Source: Synaphobranchus kaupii
Lineage: Eukaryota > Chordata > Actinopteri > Anguilliformes > Synaphobranchidae
Length of the DNA stretch: 64,000 nucleotides
NCBI GenBank assembly: GCA_029718625.1
Contig: CM056383.1
Coordinates: 70,000,395-70,064,394, forward strand
Direction: 5' to 3'
Shown here: positions 20,402 through 35,921 of the stretch, piece after piece
How positions within the stretch are numbered: the first letter of the stretch is position 1
Layout: each line of letters starts with the position of its first letter
Made by a program: the position numbers and the translations under genes
The notes under the pieces: model-generated
Told to the model about the DNA's origin: nothing
Database searches by the model: none
What the model saw: only the letters and a program-made list of their open reading frames with translations

Positions 20402-23400
20402 GTAAGTATATTTTAAGATAATTTTACTGACTATTGTGCCCAAAGTAAGCCCAACATTGAACCTTATCTGTTGGTGTTCGCAAAATGTATTGCCAATGGC
20501 CACTTGAATTCCTTTCAATAAGATTTCCCGCGTCCGAAGTGTCTGTTATTTCAAGTCTAAGTGAAGGCTATTGTGTAAGTAGCCTGCAGCGAGCGTTTGC
20601 TAACTTGCTATCTTGCTAGTACAGTAGCCTAACAGTAAGTTATGACATACCGCGTTTGAAAATGTGCATATCGCTAGTGATCTGTAACTTAGTCATGTTA
20701 AATGGCTAACTAGGCCTTTTCGATACGAGATCTAGCTCATATAGTAACGTTTGGTAACTGGTAAATCAGTGCTGCGCTGTATCCAGGAAACTGATGCAAG
20801 TTAGCTAACAGTGACCAATACGCAGCTAGCGCTAGCTATCTTTCTGCCCATTATATCACACAGATGGTAAGCTAGCTAACGTACTGATGTATCCTGACAA
20901 ATGGTGGGCGAACTAACTTAGACTGTTAAGTAGGCTACAGTAGGCTACAGTAGCTAACGTTACGGTATTAGCAGGTTAAAAAGGCATGCATTTGTGACTC
21001 GCTAATATTAGCTTGCTAAATTGTCCCGTGTCATTTTGCAAGCTGGCTGAAAGGCAGGGGCTTTACTAGCCTACAGCAGCGTTACAGGAGGCCTCTTTAA
21101 TCAGCATTGGACATTTCATAAATGCGACTGTACGTGGAAAATAAACACCTTAAGGACTTGCATTTTGTGATGCACCTGGTTAACTAACCAACCAGCGAGC
21201 TAGCTAGTCAAATAGGTTAACCGTTAATTTAGCGATACCGCGTTGGCTGGTCTTACACCAAAATGACTTTTCTCCCTACTAGCCTAGCGTCCTTTCCTGA
21301 TTTGGGGTCGATGACACTTGCCTGCTAACGTTACTGACAGTCAGACTCTGAGGACTTTAGTCCCGTAGTTGACCTTCCTGGAGTGCGGAATATAACCTTT
21401 TATACAGTCTATGACTATAACGCATTATAGAGTTTCTGGAGTTGAATGGATTATTGTGCGTAGACTTGTGCTTTTATGGTTAATGAGAATGGCTATAACG
21501 TTAGTAAACTATAGTTATAGTTACTCCTCTGAATTTGGCTGTATGTCCTTGTTGTGCTGGCTGAGGGAGATGGCTATTTTTCTGCGGTTTTTTCCTTTGA
21601 ATCTCTTGCTAAACAATGGTAACTGACCAGTGGTAGATACGGAACATTAACGAGTGCTAACACACCTGTTTATGGTTTTGATTATGAATGTGATTTATTG
21701 ACAGGAATACTGAGTCAAAAGTGGACACCCGTGAATTTTCCGCTTGTCGTTTTAAAAATGTCGCTGTCGTTCAGACGCTTGCATGCGGTAACGCTACTGT
21801 ATGGATTTGATTCATAACTCCTATTACAGTCCATTATGATCCTTCAGTAGCTAATACAGTGAGTGTGATGAGTGATCCTTCCTCTTCACATTTTATGAGG
21901 AATATTCCGCTGTGTTGATGGGCAGTTGCATTCGTTTTTGTAGCTCCATTCTGTGTGTAGCCTATGTAAAAAAAATAAAAAAATAAAATCTACATGTTTT
22001 TTGAAATAATAAAGAATAGTGGGGCCAACAAACCCAAGAAGCTCCATAAAGTTGGTAAACGCTTCGAGAGACCATGTCCCGTCCATTCCCAATCCCTTTT
22101 CTTTTGCCGGTAGGGACACTTGATTGACACATCACGGTTGCTATAGCACCCGATGAGCGGTCCCCCTTTGATCCAGTGAGTTTGTCCCCATGGGTGTGTC
22201 ACGCCGTTGGGGTAATGGCACGCGGTTCGTCAGAGGAAGCCGCTTTTCTCTCTGGGATGAGTTTGAAGGGGTCCTGCGAGATGGAGAGAGAGGAGAGTCC
22301 GGACAGCAGCTTGCGATTTTATTCCACATGAGCAGTTGAGCACATGTGGCGGGGTGGACTAATTGATCTGTTCCTGGTTCAGCTCAATAATTTAAGTCGT
22401 GGGGGAAGTGCTCTTTCTGCACTGCGGTGCTGCAAACCGCTGGTGATGTGTCAGATGAGCGAACAACACTTTCACATATTTGGCCGATGCCTGTTTATCT
22501 CGCTTTCTTGCAGTTTCCCATTCGTTGAAAATGCGATCTTTTGCTTTTTCAATCCGGACTTTCCTTTTTTTATTGTATTAGGAAAGTAGCATCTGTTTTT
22601 AATTGGAGTCCAGGGATAGATTCAAGGAATACATTGACAAAAGCAGCAATGCTGAAAAAGGTAGGCCTAGGTACTGTAGCCTACCCAAAACGAGCAGAGG
22701 AGAAATGTCCCCTGCCAATGTGGATTGTTCTACCTCAGATGTGAACGATTCAGATAGATTTAAAAAAAATAAAATCCAGTGTTCAGATGTTGTGAGGCTG
22801 TTTATCAATAAAGAGAGATGGATGTGTGCGAGAGTTCCAGAATGAAATAAGCAAAAAGAGCATTGATCTTACTAAGCAATGTGAAAAAAAACTCATACAT
22901 CTAGGGACATCTTCAGCCGCCCTAACTCTAGGTAGGGATGCTTCGGAATGTGACTATATATACGATCTTATTCATTTATTTAAATTAAACTGTAGGCTTA
23001 CTTTTTTTTCTCCCACATTTGGAATTCCCAATCAAATCGGTACCCCGGATCACCCTCTGGGAATACTGGTACAGGGCCTCTTCCCAAAATGCATGAATGT
23101 CATCTGAGGGGGTGGGGAGGGTTCCACCCAGTCGAGTTCCACCCCTCAGGTGGTGTCAGCAGTCGCCGTCCTGATGGAACCACTGGGCCACGCCCACACA
23201 GGTGCGGTGTAGATCCATTATGCGTCTGCGCACATCTGTCCTCTTATGAATAATTTAGACTGAATATTTGCTTATTTGAATATACGATCAATTGATCATA
23301 ATGTTTGGATTCTGTTTAGCGGTACTGAGATGATTGTTAGAGAAAAAGAGTGCAGTCGTATTTATGGTATTTTGGAAGGAGAGTCTGAAATTAAGAGAAT

Positions 23401-23629
23401 TTGGTGATGACACAAATTCTCCTGCTGGAAATTGTGAATGAATGCAGATCTGGTGCCGTGGAGTTATTCACTCCGGAGTGTTGCTTTGTGCTGTGATGTG
23501 GAGAACGAGCCGCTCTCACGTAACCTGCCATTCAGCAGCCATAGAGAATCCCAACATGGAATAAATCACAACAAGCCAGTCTGGGGGGGTTAAACTAGTG
23601 CGCGGGTGAGGGAGGGAGAGAGAGAGAGA

Positions 23630-23765
23630 GGGTAAGTCTGAGAGAGAGAGAGAGAGAGAGAGTGATGGAGGGAGGGAGAGAGGCCGGGTGTGAAATTGCC
23701 TCCCGCCACCAACCAAATGCTGGAAACATTTTGATTGCGGCTGGTAAGGGGGGGGGGGGGGGGGT
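23630..23765. repeat. (GA)n tract and poly-G run
   Basis: GA-rich segment (about 23606-23682) and an uninterrupted G run (about 23748-23764) in gsk3b intron 1. Confidence 0.85.
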
Positions 23766-24402
23766 CCTGGAACAGGAAGTGCGGTTCCTATGACAGCGCT
23801 ACAGCCGCAGCTCCGCCCCACTCACTGGTTCTGCCATAGATCCATGTGCAGTCCACGTCACGCCTATCAAATAAGCAGGTGCCTCTGCAAACCTGTTACA
23901 AAACGGGGGACCCTGAGTGTTTTTACATTGTAGGGGGACCACCTGCCATGATAGTAAAAATCACAGAGAGAAATGTCTTCTGCTGTTGGGTGCCAAAACG
24001 GGACGGATAAAAATGTGGCTCTTTATTTTTTACCGCCTTCCAAACAACCTGAAACCTTTTAGTATGAACCAGCGACTTAAGAGGCTGTAAAGAAACAGAC
24101 ATAACTCTTTCTTTTCTCGTCTTTTATTGTAGCTTTGAGAAAGTAATATTGAATGGTGCGTCGTTCCCATCTGATAACAGTTGTAAGACTTCTCCTCTAC
24201 GGACAAAATAATTAACAGTTTAAAAAATAAATAAATAAATAATAATAATAATTTCTTCTTCTTTTGGTCAGATGCCATGTCCTGACAACTTGGTTGAATC
24301 ATCCACACATTGAGTCACATTTCTAAACGCTTTTCAGAGTTTTAAATGGAATACTTTGTGTAGGATTATGTCCGATTCCCTCAAACAAGGATGGGCAACT
24401 CC

Positions 24403-27400
24403 AGGCCTCGCGGGTCGGTGTGTATGCAGGTTTAACTCCAGGCCTCGCGGGCCGGTGTGTATGCAGGTTTAACTCCAGGCCTCACAGGTCGGTGTGTATG
24501 CAGGTTTAACTCCAGGCCTGGGGGGCCGGTGTGTATGCAGGTTTAACTCCAGGCCTCTCGGGCCAGTGTGTATGCAGGTTTAACTCCAGGCCTGGGGGGT
24601 CGGTGTGTATGCAGGTTTAACTCCAGGCCTCGCAGGTCGGTGTGTATGCAGATTTAACTCCAGGCCTGGGGGGCCGGTGTGTATGCAGGTTTAACTCCAG
24701 GCCTCACAGGTCGGTGTGTATGCAGGTTTAACTCCAGGCCTGGGGGCCGGTGTGTATGCAGGTTTAACTCCAGGCCTGGGGGCCGGTGTGTATGCAGGTT
24801 TAACTCCAGGCCTCACAGGTCGGTGTGTATGCAGGTTTAACTCCAGGCCTGGGGGCCGGTGTGTATGCAGGTTTAACTCCAGGCCTGGGGGCCGGTGTGT
24901 ATGCAGGTTTAACTCCAGGCCTCACAGGCCGGTGTGGTATGCAGGTTTAACTCCAGGCCTCACGGGCCGGTGTGTATGCAGGTTTAACTCCAGGCCTCGC
25001 AGGCGGTGTGTATGCAGGTTTAACTCCAGGCCTGGAGGCCGGTTGTGTATGCAGGTTTAACTCCAGGCCTCGCGGGTCGGTGTATATGCAGGTTTAACTC
25101 CAGGCCTCGCGGGTCGGTGTATATGCAGGTTTAACTCCAGGCCTCGCGGGTCAGTGTATATGCAGGTTTAACTCCAGGCCTCGCAGGTCGGTGTGTATGC
25201 AGGTTTAACTCCAGGCCTGGGGCCGGTGTGTATGCAGGTTTAACTCCAGGCCTCACAGGTCGGTGTGTATGCATGTTTAACTCCAGGCCTGGGGGCCGGT
25301 GTGTATGCAGGTTTAACTCCAGGCCTCGCGGGTCGGTGTGTATGCAGGTTTAACTCCAGGCCTCGCGGGTCGGTGTGTATGCAGGTTTAACTCCAGGCCT
25401 CGCGGGCCGGTGTGTATGCAGGTTTAACTCCAGGCCTCACAGGTCGGTGTGTATGCAGGTTTAACTCCAGGCCTCGCGGGCCGGTGTGTATGCAGGTTTA
25501 ACTCCAGGCCTCACAGGTCGGTGTGTATGCAGGTTTAACTCCAGGCCTCGCAGGCCGGTGTGTATGCAGGTTTAACTCCAGGCCTGGGGGGGCCGGTGTG
25601 TATGCAGGTTTAACTCCAGGCCTCTCGGGCCGGTGTGTATGCAGGTTTAACTCCAGGCCTCACAGGTCGGTGTATATGCAGGTTTAACTCCAGGCCTCGC
25701 GGGTCGGTGTATATGCAGGTTTAACTCCAGGCCTCGCGGGTCAGTGTATATGCAGGTTTAACTCCAGGCCTCGCAGGTCGGTGTGTATGCAGGTTTAACT
25801 CCAGGCCTGGGGGCCGGTGTGTATGCAGGTTTAACTCCAGGCCTCACAGGTCGGTGTGTATGCAGGTTTAACTCCAGGCCTGGGGGCCGGTGTGTATGCA
25901 GGTTTAACTCCAGGCCTCGCGGGTCGGTGTGTATGCAGGTTTAACTCCAGGCCTCGCGGGTCGGTGTGTATGCAGGTTTAACTCCAGGCCTCGCGGGCCG
26001 GTGTGTATGCAGGTTTAACTCCAGGCCTCACAGGTCGGTGTGTATGCAGGTTTAACTCCAGGCCTCGCGGGCCGGTGTGTATGCAGGTTTAACTCCAGGC
26101 CTCACAGGTCGGTGTGTATGCAGGTTTAACTCCAGGCCTCGCAGGCCGGTGTGTATGCAGGTTTTAACTCCAGGCCTGGGGGGGCCGGTGTGTATGCAGG
26201 TTTAACTCCAGGCCTCTCCGGGCCGGTGTGTATGCAGGTTTAACTCCAGGCCTCACAGGTCGGTGTGTATGCAGGTTTAACTCCAGGCCTGGGGGCCGGT
26301 GTGTATGCAGGTTTAACTCCAGGCCTCACAGGTCGGTGTGTATGCAGGTTTAACTCCAGGCCTCACGGGCCGGTGTGTATGCAGGTTTAACTCCAGGCCT
26401 CGCAGGCCGGTGTGTATGCAGGTTTAACTCCAGGCCTCACAGGCCGGTGTGTATGCAGGTTTAACTCCAGGCCTCACGGGCCGGTGTGTATGCAGGTTTA
26501 ACTCCAGGCCTCGCAGGCCGGTGTGTATGCAGGTTTAACTCCAGGCCTGGGAGGCCGGTGTGTATGCAGGTTTAACTCCAGGCCTCGCGGGTCGGTGTAT
26601 ATGCAGGTTTAACTCCAGGCCTCGCGGGTCGGTGTATATGCAGGTTTAACTCCAGGCCTCGCGGGTCAGTGTATATGCAGGTTTAACTCCAGGCCCTCGC
26701 AGGTCGGTGTGTATGCAGGTTTAACTCCAGGCCTGGGGGGCCGGTGTGTATGCAGGTTTAACTCCAGGCCTCACAGGTCGGTGTGTATGCAGGTTTAACT
26801 CCAGGCCTGGGGGCCGGTGTGTATGCAGGTTTAACTCCAGGCCTGGGGGCCGGTGTGTATGCAGGTTTAACTCCAGGCCTCACGGGCCGGTGTGTATGCA
26901 GGTTTAACTCCAGGCCTCACGGGCCGGTGTGTATGCAGGTTTAACTCCAGGCCTCGCAGGCCGGTGTGTATGCAGGTTTAACTCCAGGCCTGGAGGCCGG
27001 TGTGTATGCAGGTTTAACTCCAGGCCTCGCGGGTCGGTGTATATGCAGGGTTTAACTCCAGGCCTCGCGGGTCAGTGTATATGCAGGTTTAACTCCAGGC
27101 CTCGCAGGTCGGTGTGTATGCAGGTTTAACTCAGGCCTCACAGGTTGGTGTGTATGCAGGTTTAACTCCAGGCCTGTGGGCCGGTGTGTATGCAGGTTTA
27201 ACTCCAGGCCTGGGGGCCGGTGTGTATGCAGGTTTAAACTCCAGGCCTCACAGGTCGGTGTGTATGCAGGTTTAACTCCAGGCCTGGGGGCCGGTGTGTA
27301 TGCAGGTTTAACTCCAGGCCTCGCGGGTCGGTGTGTATGCAGGTTTAACTCCAGGCCTCGCGGGTCGGTGTATATGCAGGTTTAACTTCAGGCCTCACAG

Positions 27401-27418
27401 GTCGGTGTGTATGCAGGT
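24403..27418. repeat. 37-bp minisatellite B, about 82 copies, with higher-order structure
   Basis: Units of 36-38 bp: GCAGGTTTAACTCCAGGCCT followed by variants of CGCGGGTCGGTGTGTAT (CACAGGTCGG, GGGGGCCGG, CGCAGGCCGG). The left edge starts with GGGCAACTCCAGGCCTCGCG, typical of the outer end of a fish hAT MITE. The right edge exits into GCAGGTTTTTACTGCCACC and AATCAGCTAATTACTC, like MITE interior. A rare CAGTGTATA variant recurs at 25151, 25741, 26666 and 27072. Frames such as 24716-25060 and 26929-27129 are artefacts. Confidence 0.96.
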
Positions 27419-27520
27419 TTTTACTGCCACCATTTATCCTCCCTCAATCAGCTAATTACTCAAATACACACCAACACCGACTCACTCGTAAACGAGACCA
27501 CAATAAAACGCTACAGTACA

Positions 27521-27650
<130 letters not shown>

Positions 27651-28929
27651 GAACTTTCATCAGCTTCTGTTCATATTGCGCAATGTAGCTAAAATATCAG
27701 ATCATGGAAATGATTGCGCTGTGATTAAATAATGAAGAGCAAGAAGTTAGTCTGAAATCCAGAAACGGATTCGGCCCTCCTTGCCCATCCCCTGCCCTAG
27801 AATCTAGATCACAAAGCACTTAAAGTGAGTTGAAAGGACTGGATTGGCTGCTGATCAGTGATGTAATGACCTGGGGGGAAGGCGGGGGGCTTTCATTCAG
27901 CTGCTGTCTGCAAGCGCAGCATTGCACAGTGCTAATATGTCGTAAAAATCAGAGCACCGTTATGTAACGTCACGTCTCACGTCTGACATTTTAGAAAGTG
28001 GACCGGCTGGTGGGGTAGGGTTAGTGGGGGTGGGGGAGGGTTTGGGGGGAAGAGGCTTACAAAGCGACAGGTGGGCCTACGCTCGAAAGGCCCCGACACC
28101 TTACCCCGAGCTGCCCGGTCGCCGCCCACATCGGCTTCCCTGATGTGGCACTTGGGGCCCGGCGCTGAAATGCACCCGCGGGGTGTGTAATCCCGCGGCG
28201 CGGACCCTGGCCTGGCGCCCTGGAGGCACCAGGCTTAACCCTTTCAGGTGTAGGATCGCAAGTATGTGATCAGAATGTTCTTAACTGAACATTCTAATGC
28301 TGATGTAACAATCACTACTGGTGATTGAAACAACGAGTTCTAGAACACTGACCTAAAACATTCCAAAAAAACCTACTCTTCGAAGCGTTTTAAAAGCACA
28401 AGTCTCTTCATCTCTAGGAGGATAAGGGAGGAGGGCCGACGGTTCTTCTGTTTTCCACTTTTTTGGAAGGTAATTTGGGACGCCCGTCAGACGGATTCCT
28501 TCTGTCACGTGTGTCTCCTGCTGCAGGTGTGCTTTATTCCAGAGTTGAATATGGTTTGAAATGTGCGGCTTCTTTAATCAAAGCAGTTTTTAAAAAAAAA
28601 AAATTTTTCCTGTACGTTTGTGGTGCGAGAATAGCCCGTCAGAGTGGACAAGGGCGGGCTCACGGCAACCTGCGACACTTTCCTTGGACAGGAATTTCCT
28701 CCTCAGACGATCCTCTTCCAAAAAGAGGAGACCTATGATGTGCTGTCGTCTGCGAGTTGTTTCGCCTTAGAGCCCCGTCCTATATTTCTGTTGGATATTT
28801 AATTATTATTTTTTTTGATCATCGAAAGGAACTCTTGCTGTCAGAAAGCTGAGCTGTGCTTCTGTGTTCTGGTAGTGGCAGTAAAACCCCGGCATCTCTT
28901 CTAAAAATATAATGTAGGTTAGTGTCCCG

Positions 28930-29055
28930 AGTGCCAAGCCAACCAGGTCTTCCTGCAGACACACCCTTTTTAAATCTCATCTTATCGGAGGGAATCTCCT
29001 GCAGACACACCCTTTTTTTCCTTCCTTTTTAAATGTCATCTTATCGGAGGGAATC
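28930..29055. repeat. Short tandem duplication, about 60 bp x2
   Basis: CCTGCAGACACACCCTTTTT, TCATCTTATCGGAGGGAATC is repeated with a poly-T insertion in the second copy. Confidence 0.85.
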
Positions 29056-29623
29056 ACCTGCTGACTCACCGTGGTCGTGTAGCAACCTGTGAGGCCTGGT
29101 CATGCAGTGGGTGGGGCTTGACCCCAGGAAGAGGCGTGCCTTATCGCTAGGGGTGACAGCAGGAGCCTCACAGTGCTCCTGCCTCATGCGTATGGACTGG
29201 TCCTCCTGATGCACCCGCTTGAGAGTCCTCTCCAAAACCACCTCCACCCTCCTGTGGGAGGAGGGCCCAGGGAGGCCCTATGAAGGGAGGGGAGGGGAGG
29301 GGAGGGGGCCCAGGGGGGCCTTCCTGAGGGTTTTTTTAGGTCCCCGGTGACCTGAGTTGGCGTAACTCCTGAGTCAGACGGGTGTTTCCGGTGTTTTACT
29401 GACGTCTGCGCTGAGTCACGTCTGAATCTTCGCGCTCCCAAATGTAAAGGTGGGGGACCTGGCCCCGCCCGTGTGGTTGCTCACTCAGGTAGGACTGTGT
29501 GACTCACGGTGTTGCGTTTGGGGCGGGGCACGCCGGTGTATCGGTGCTCAGGGAGAGGGGAGAGCTGAGCTGAGCGTTCTTTCATCGCAACCCAAAAAAA
29601 ATCATCCATTTACCTGAAGCCAG

Positions 29624-29651
29624 ACTGAACCCCCCCCCCCCCCCCCCCCCT
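29624..29651. repeat. Poly-C run
   Basis: An uninterrupted run of over 20 C, prone to length error. Confidence 0.9.
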
Positions 29652-29917
29652 TCCCGATCTCAACCCCGTCTGCCTTGCTGAGGTCGGGCTGGGTTTTTCC
29701 AGAATCTTCCGTTGACGGGGACTGACTGCAGAATTACCAATGGCTGCGTTGCAGATTCTCCTAATTTTATGCAAGGATTTTAAACTTAAGTTAAACTGGA
29801 AGTTTAGTGTTGGAATGAGCTATGCCTGCTCACTGAAGGCCCTGTTACATTACCCGTTGGCTGTTGTGATCTGGCACTGCTGTCTGAAGGCTGCCAACCG
29901 AAGCCTGCAGTCTGTGC

Positions 29918-32728
<2,811 letters not shown>

Positions 32729-33124
32729 GTATCCTGCTGATGTCTCAGGACAGAGCTTCAGCAGTTCAATGTGTGGTTTCCACATTTGTGGCCCCAGGCT
32801 CACCACCATTAGCCTGTTAGCCTGTTAGCGCTCGCAGGCACTCAGGAATTCCTGGGATGGGTATGCTCTGTGGCACAAGCAGCTGTCCTCATGCTTGTGT
32901 TGGGTCGTGGCTTGGCTCATAGTGATGACAGGTTTTTAATTAAATTCATTACCCTGAATTAAATGAAAACAAAGTTCTCTGCCCTCTGGCTGGCAAACGG
33001 CCTCATCAGCGTCAAAGCACCAGCCTCCACGTTTACGCACCAGGCAGGGCAGGGCCTCAGGCGCATGCACGCGGTTGAACCTCTAGGTATTTCTTCCTGT
33101 CCGCTCAGTGTGTTCAGTAGTCTG

Positions 33125-34375
33125 TGGTTGGTCAGTGGTCTGAGGCCCTGTATGTGAGGAGCGGTTGGTCAGTAGTCTGTGAGGCCCTGTGTGTGAGGAG
33201 CGGTTGGTAAGTGGTCTGTGAGGCCCTGTGTGTGAGGAGCGGTTTGTCAGTAGTCTGTGAGGCCCTGTGTGTGAGGAGCGGTTGGTCAGTAATCTGTGAG
33301 GCCCTGTGTGTGAGGAGCGGTTGGTCAGTAGTCTGTGAGGCCTTGTGTTTGAGGAGCGGTTGGACAGTAATCTGTGAGGCCCTGTGTGTGAGGAGCGGTT
33401 GGTCAGTAGTCTGTGAGGCCCTGTGTGTGAGGAGAAGTTGGTCAGTAGTCTGTGAGGCCCTGTGTGTGAGGAGCGGTTGGTCAGTAGTCTGTGAGGCCCT
33501 GTGTGTGAGGAGAGGTTGGACAGTAATCTGTGAGGCCCTGTGTGTGAGGAGCGGTTGGTCAGTAGTCTCTGAGGCCCTGTGTGTGAGGAGCGGTGGGTCA
33601 GTAGTCTGAGACCCTGTGTGTGAGGAGCGGTGGGTCAGTAGTCTGAGGCCCTGTGTGTGAGGAGCGGTTGGTCAGTAGTCTGAGGCCCTGTGTGTGAGGA
33701 GCGGTTGGTCAGTAGTCTGAGGCCCTGTGTGTGAGGAGCGGTTGGTAAGTGGTCTGTGAGGCCCTGTGTGTGAGGAGCGGTTTGTCAGTAGTCTGTGAGG
33801 CCCTGTGTGTGAGGAGCGGTTGGTCAGTAATCTGTGAGGCCCTGTGTGTGAGGAGCGGTTGGTCAGTAGTCTGTGAGGCCTTGTGTTTGAGGAGCGGTTG
33901 GACAGTAATCTGTGAGGCCCTGTGTGTGAGGAGCGGTTGGTCAGTAGTCTGTGAGGCCCTGTGTGTGAGGAGAAGTTGGTCAGTAGTCTGTGAGGCCCTG
34001 TGTGTGAGGAGCGGTTGGTCAGTAGTCTGAGGCCCTGTGTGTGAGGAGAGGTTGGACAGTAATCTGTGAGGCCCTGTGTGTGAGGAGCGGTTGGTCAGTA
34101 GTCTCTGAGGCCCTGTGTGTGAGGAGCGGTGGGTCAGTAGTCTGAGACCCTGTGTGTGAGGAGCGGTGGGTCAGTAGTCTGAGGCCCTGTGTGTGAGGAG
34201 CGGTTGGTCAGTAGTCTGAGGCCCTGTGTGTGAGGAGCGGTTGGTCAGTAGTCTGAGGCCCTGTGTGTGAGGAGCGGTTGGTCAGTAGTCTGAGGCCCTG
34301 TGTGTGAGGAGCGGTTGGTCAGTAGTCTCTGAGGCCCTGTGTGTGAGGAGCGGTTGGTCAGTAGTCTGTGAGGAG
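33125..34375. repeat. 39-bp minisatellite, about 32 copies, with a tandem 538-bp superunit
   Basis: Unit: GGAGCGGTTGGTCAGTAGTC followed by TGTGAGGCCCTGTGTGTGA, with 35-bp variants lacking TGTG. The rare variant GGTTGGTAAGTGG occurs at 33202 and 33740, followed in both places by the same order of variant units, so a block of about 14 units was duplicated. A unit divisible by three creates the open frames at 33211-33609 and 33749-34030. Confidence 0.95.
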
Positions 34376-35184
34376 CGGGCGTTTAGTAGTCTCCACAGCT
34401 GGATACTTTATCCTGCGACTCATCCCCTCTCCGCTCTGTAAGGCAGCCGTCCAAGGACACTGTGTGGTTGTTTAGCGTTTAACAGATTCCTCTTATTGCG
34501 TTATTGCTGTGAAATATGTAACGTGCTCTCAGGGCTGTCAAAAAATAAGCCTGAGTAAGTATTTAAAAGAAAACCCAATGCAAAATGTTTATAGATTGCA
34601 CTGTGTGATACACTTTGTGGGTGTCATAAGGTAAGGACAACCATGCCTTTACCGCCAGCTCATCTAACCGTGATCGAGGGATGAAAGTTTTGCCACTGGC
34701 TTGCTCCGTCCACAAATAGGCGCTTGTTTGACGTTCTTGCCATCGGCCAAAGCAGTGGTATTTGAAGCATTTCCTCTGTTCCTCCTATAAAATGGCTTGA
34801 TGTTGGTCACGCCAGACCGTTGCAGCACAAATACGGGCTGTAGAGTTATCTGGGCAAGACCTCCACTGTGTGTTAGGCACATTAACTGCTTACGTTGTAT
34901 TTAACTTTTACCCAGAGTAACAAACGGCACGGTGCATATAGTAAGAACCGGTGAACACCAGTGTACATTCATAAACTTGATTGGAACCCACCTGTCTCTG
35001 TAGAAAGTTAAAAAATGTTTGCTGTTATAAAAAAAGGGAAATACAGGGTGAAGCCTGTGTGTTATGGTTGGGCCTATAAGAGCATATAAAATATAATATA
35101 TAAGCTTGTGTAAAGTTTCCAATGGGTTGTCAGCTGAAGCAGCTTAGCTTCACGTATTTAGATGCTGAAGTGAGCCTTATTTCA

Positions 35185-35921
35185 GGTCCCTGTAGATGAG
35201 TCTGGTTTCAGTAGTTCCTGTAGATGAGTCTGATTTCAGTAGTTTGTGTACATGAGTCTGGTTTCAGTAGTTCCTGTCGATGAGTCTTGTTTCAGTAGTT
35301 CCTGTCGATGAGTCTTGTTTCAGTAGTTCCTGTCGATGACTTTGGTTTCAGTAGTCCCTGTAGATGAGTCTGGTTTCAGTAGTCCCTGTAGATGAGTCTG
35401 GTTTCAGTAGTCCCTGTAGATGAGTCTGGTTTCAGTAGTTCCTGTAGATGAGTCTGGTTTCAGTAGTTTGTGTAGATGAGTCTGGTTTCAGTAGTTCCTG
35501 TAGATGAGTCTTGTTTCAGTAGTTCCTGTCGATGAGTCTTGTTTCAGTAGTTCCTGTAGATGAGTCTGGTTTCAGTAGTTCCTGTCGATGAGTCTTGTTT
35601 CAGTAGTTCCTGTAGATGAGTCTGGTTTCAGTAGTTCCTGTAGATGAGTCTGGTTTCAGTAGTCACTGTAGATGAGTCTGGTTTCAGTAGTTCCTGTAGA
35701 TGAGTCTGGTTTCAGTAATTCCTGTAGATGAGTCTGGTTTCAGTAGTCCCTGTAGATGAGTCTGGTTTCAGTAGTTCCTGTAGATGAGTCTTGTTTCAGT
35801 AGTTCCTGTAGATGAGTCTGGTTTCAGTAGTCCCTGTAGATGAGTCTGGTTTCAGTAGTTCCTGTAGATGAGTCTGGTTTCAGTAATTCCTGTAGATGAG
35901 TCTGGTTTCAGTAGTCCCTGT
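35185..35921. repeat. 28-bp minisatellite, left (heterogeneous) half
   Basis: Units GTAGATGAGTCTGGTTTCAG + TAGTTCCT with frequent variants (GTCGATGAG, CTTGTTTC, CCCTG, TTTGTG). About 26 copies before interruption by the hAT element at 35922. Confidence 0.95.

Noticed and set aside
24716..27385. Open frames rich in CRFNSRPGG and YAGLTPGL
   Set aside because: They are translations of the 37-bp minisatellite and change frame at every 36- or 38-bp unit.
24403..27418. CRISPR-like array (regular 37-bp period)
   Set aside because: It has no repeat-spacer alternation: the whole unit is conserved with scattered variants, in a vertebrate intron.
33211..34030. Cys/Val-rich repeat frames resembling a secreted repeat protein
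   Set aside because: They come from a 39-bp minisatellite. There is no signal peptide and no splice context, and frames break at 35-bp units.
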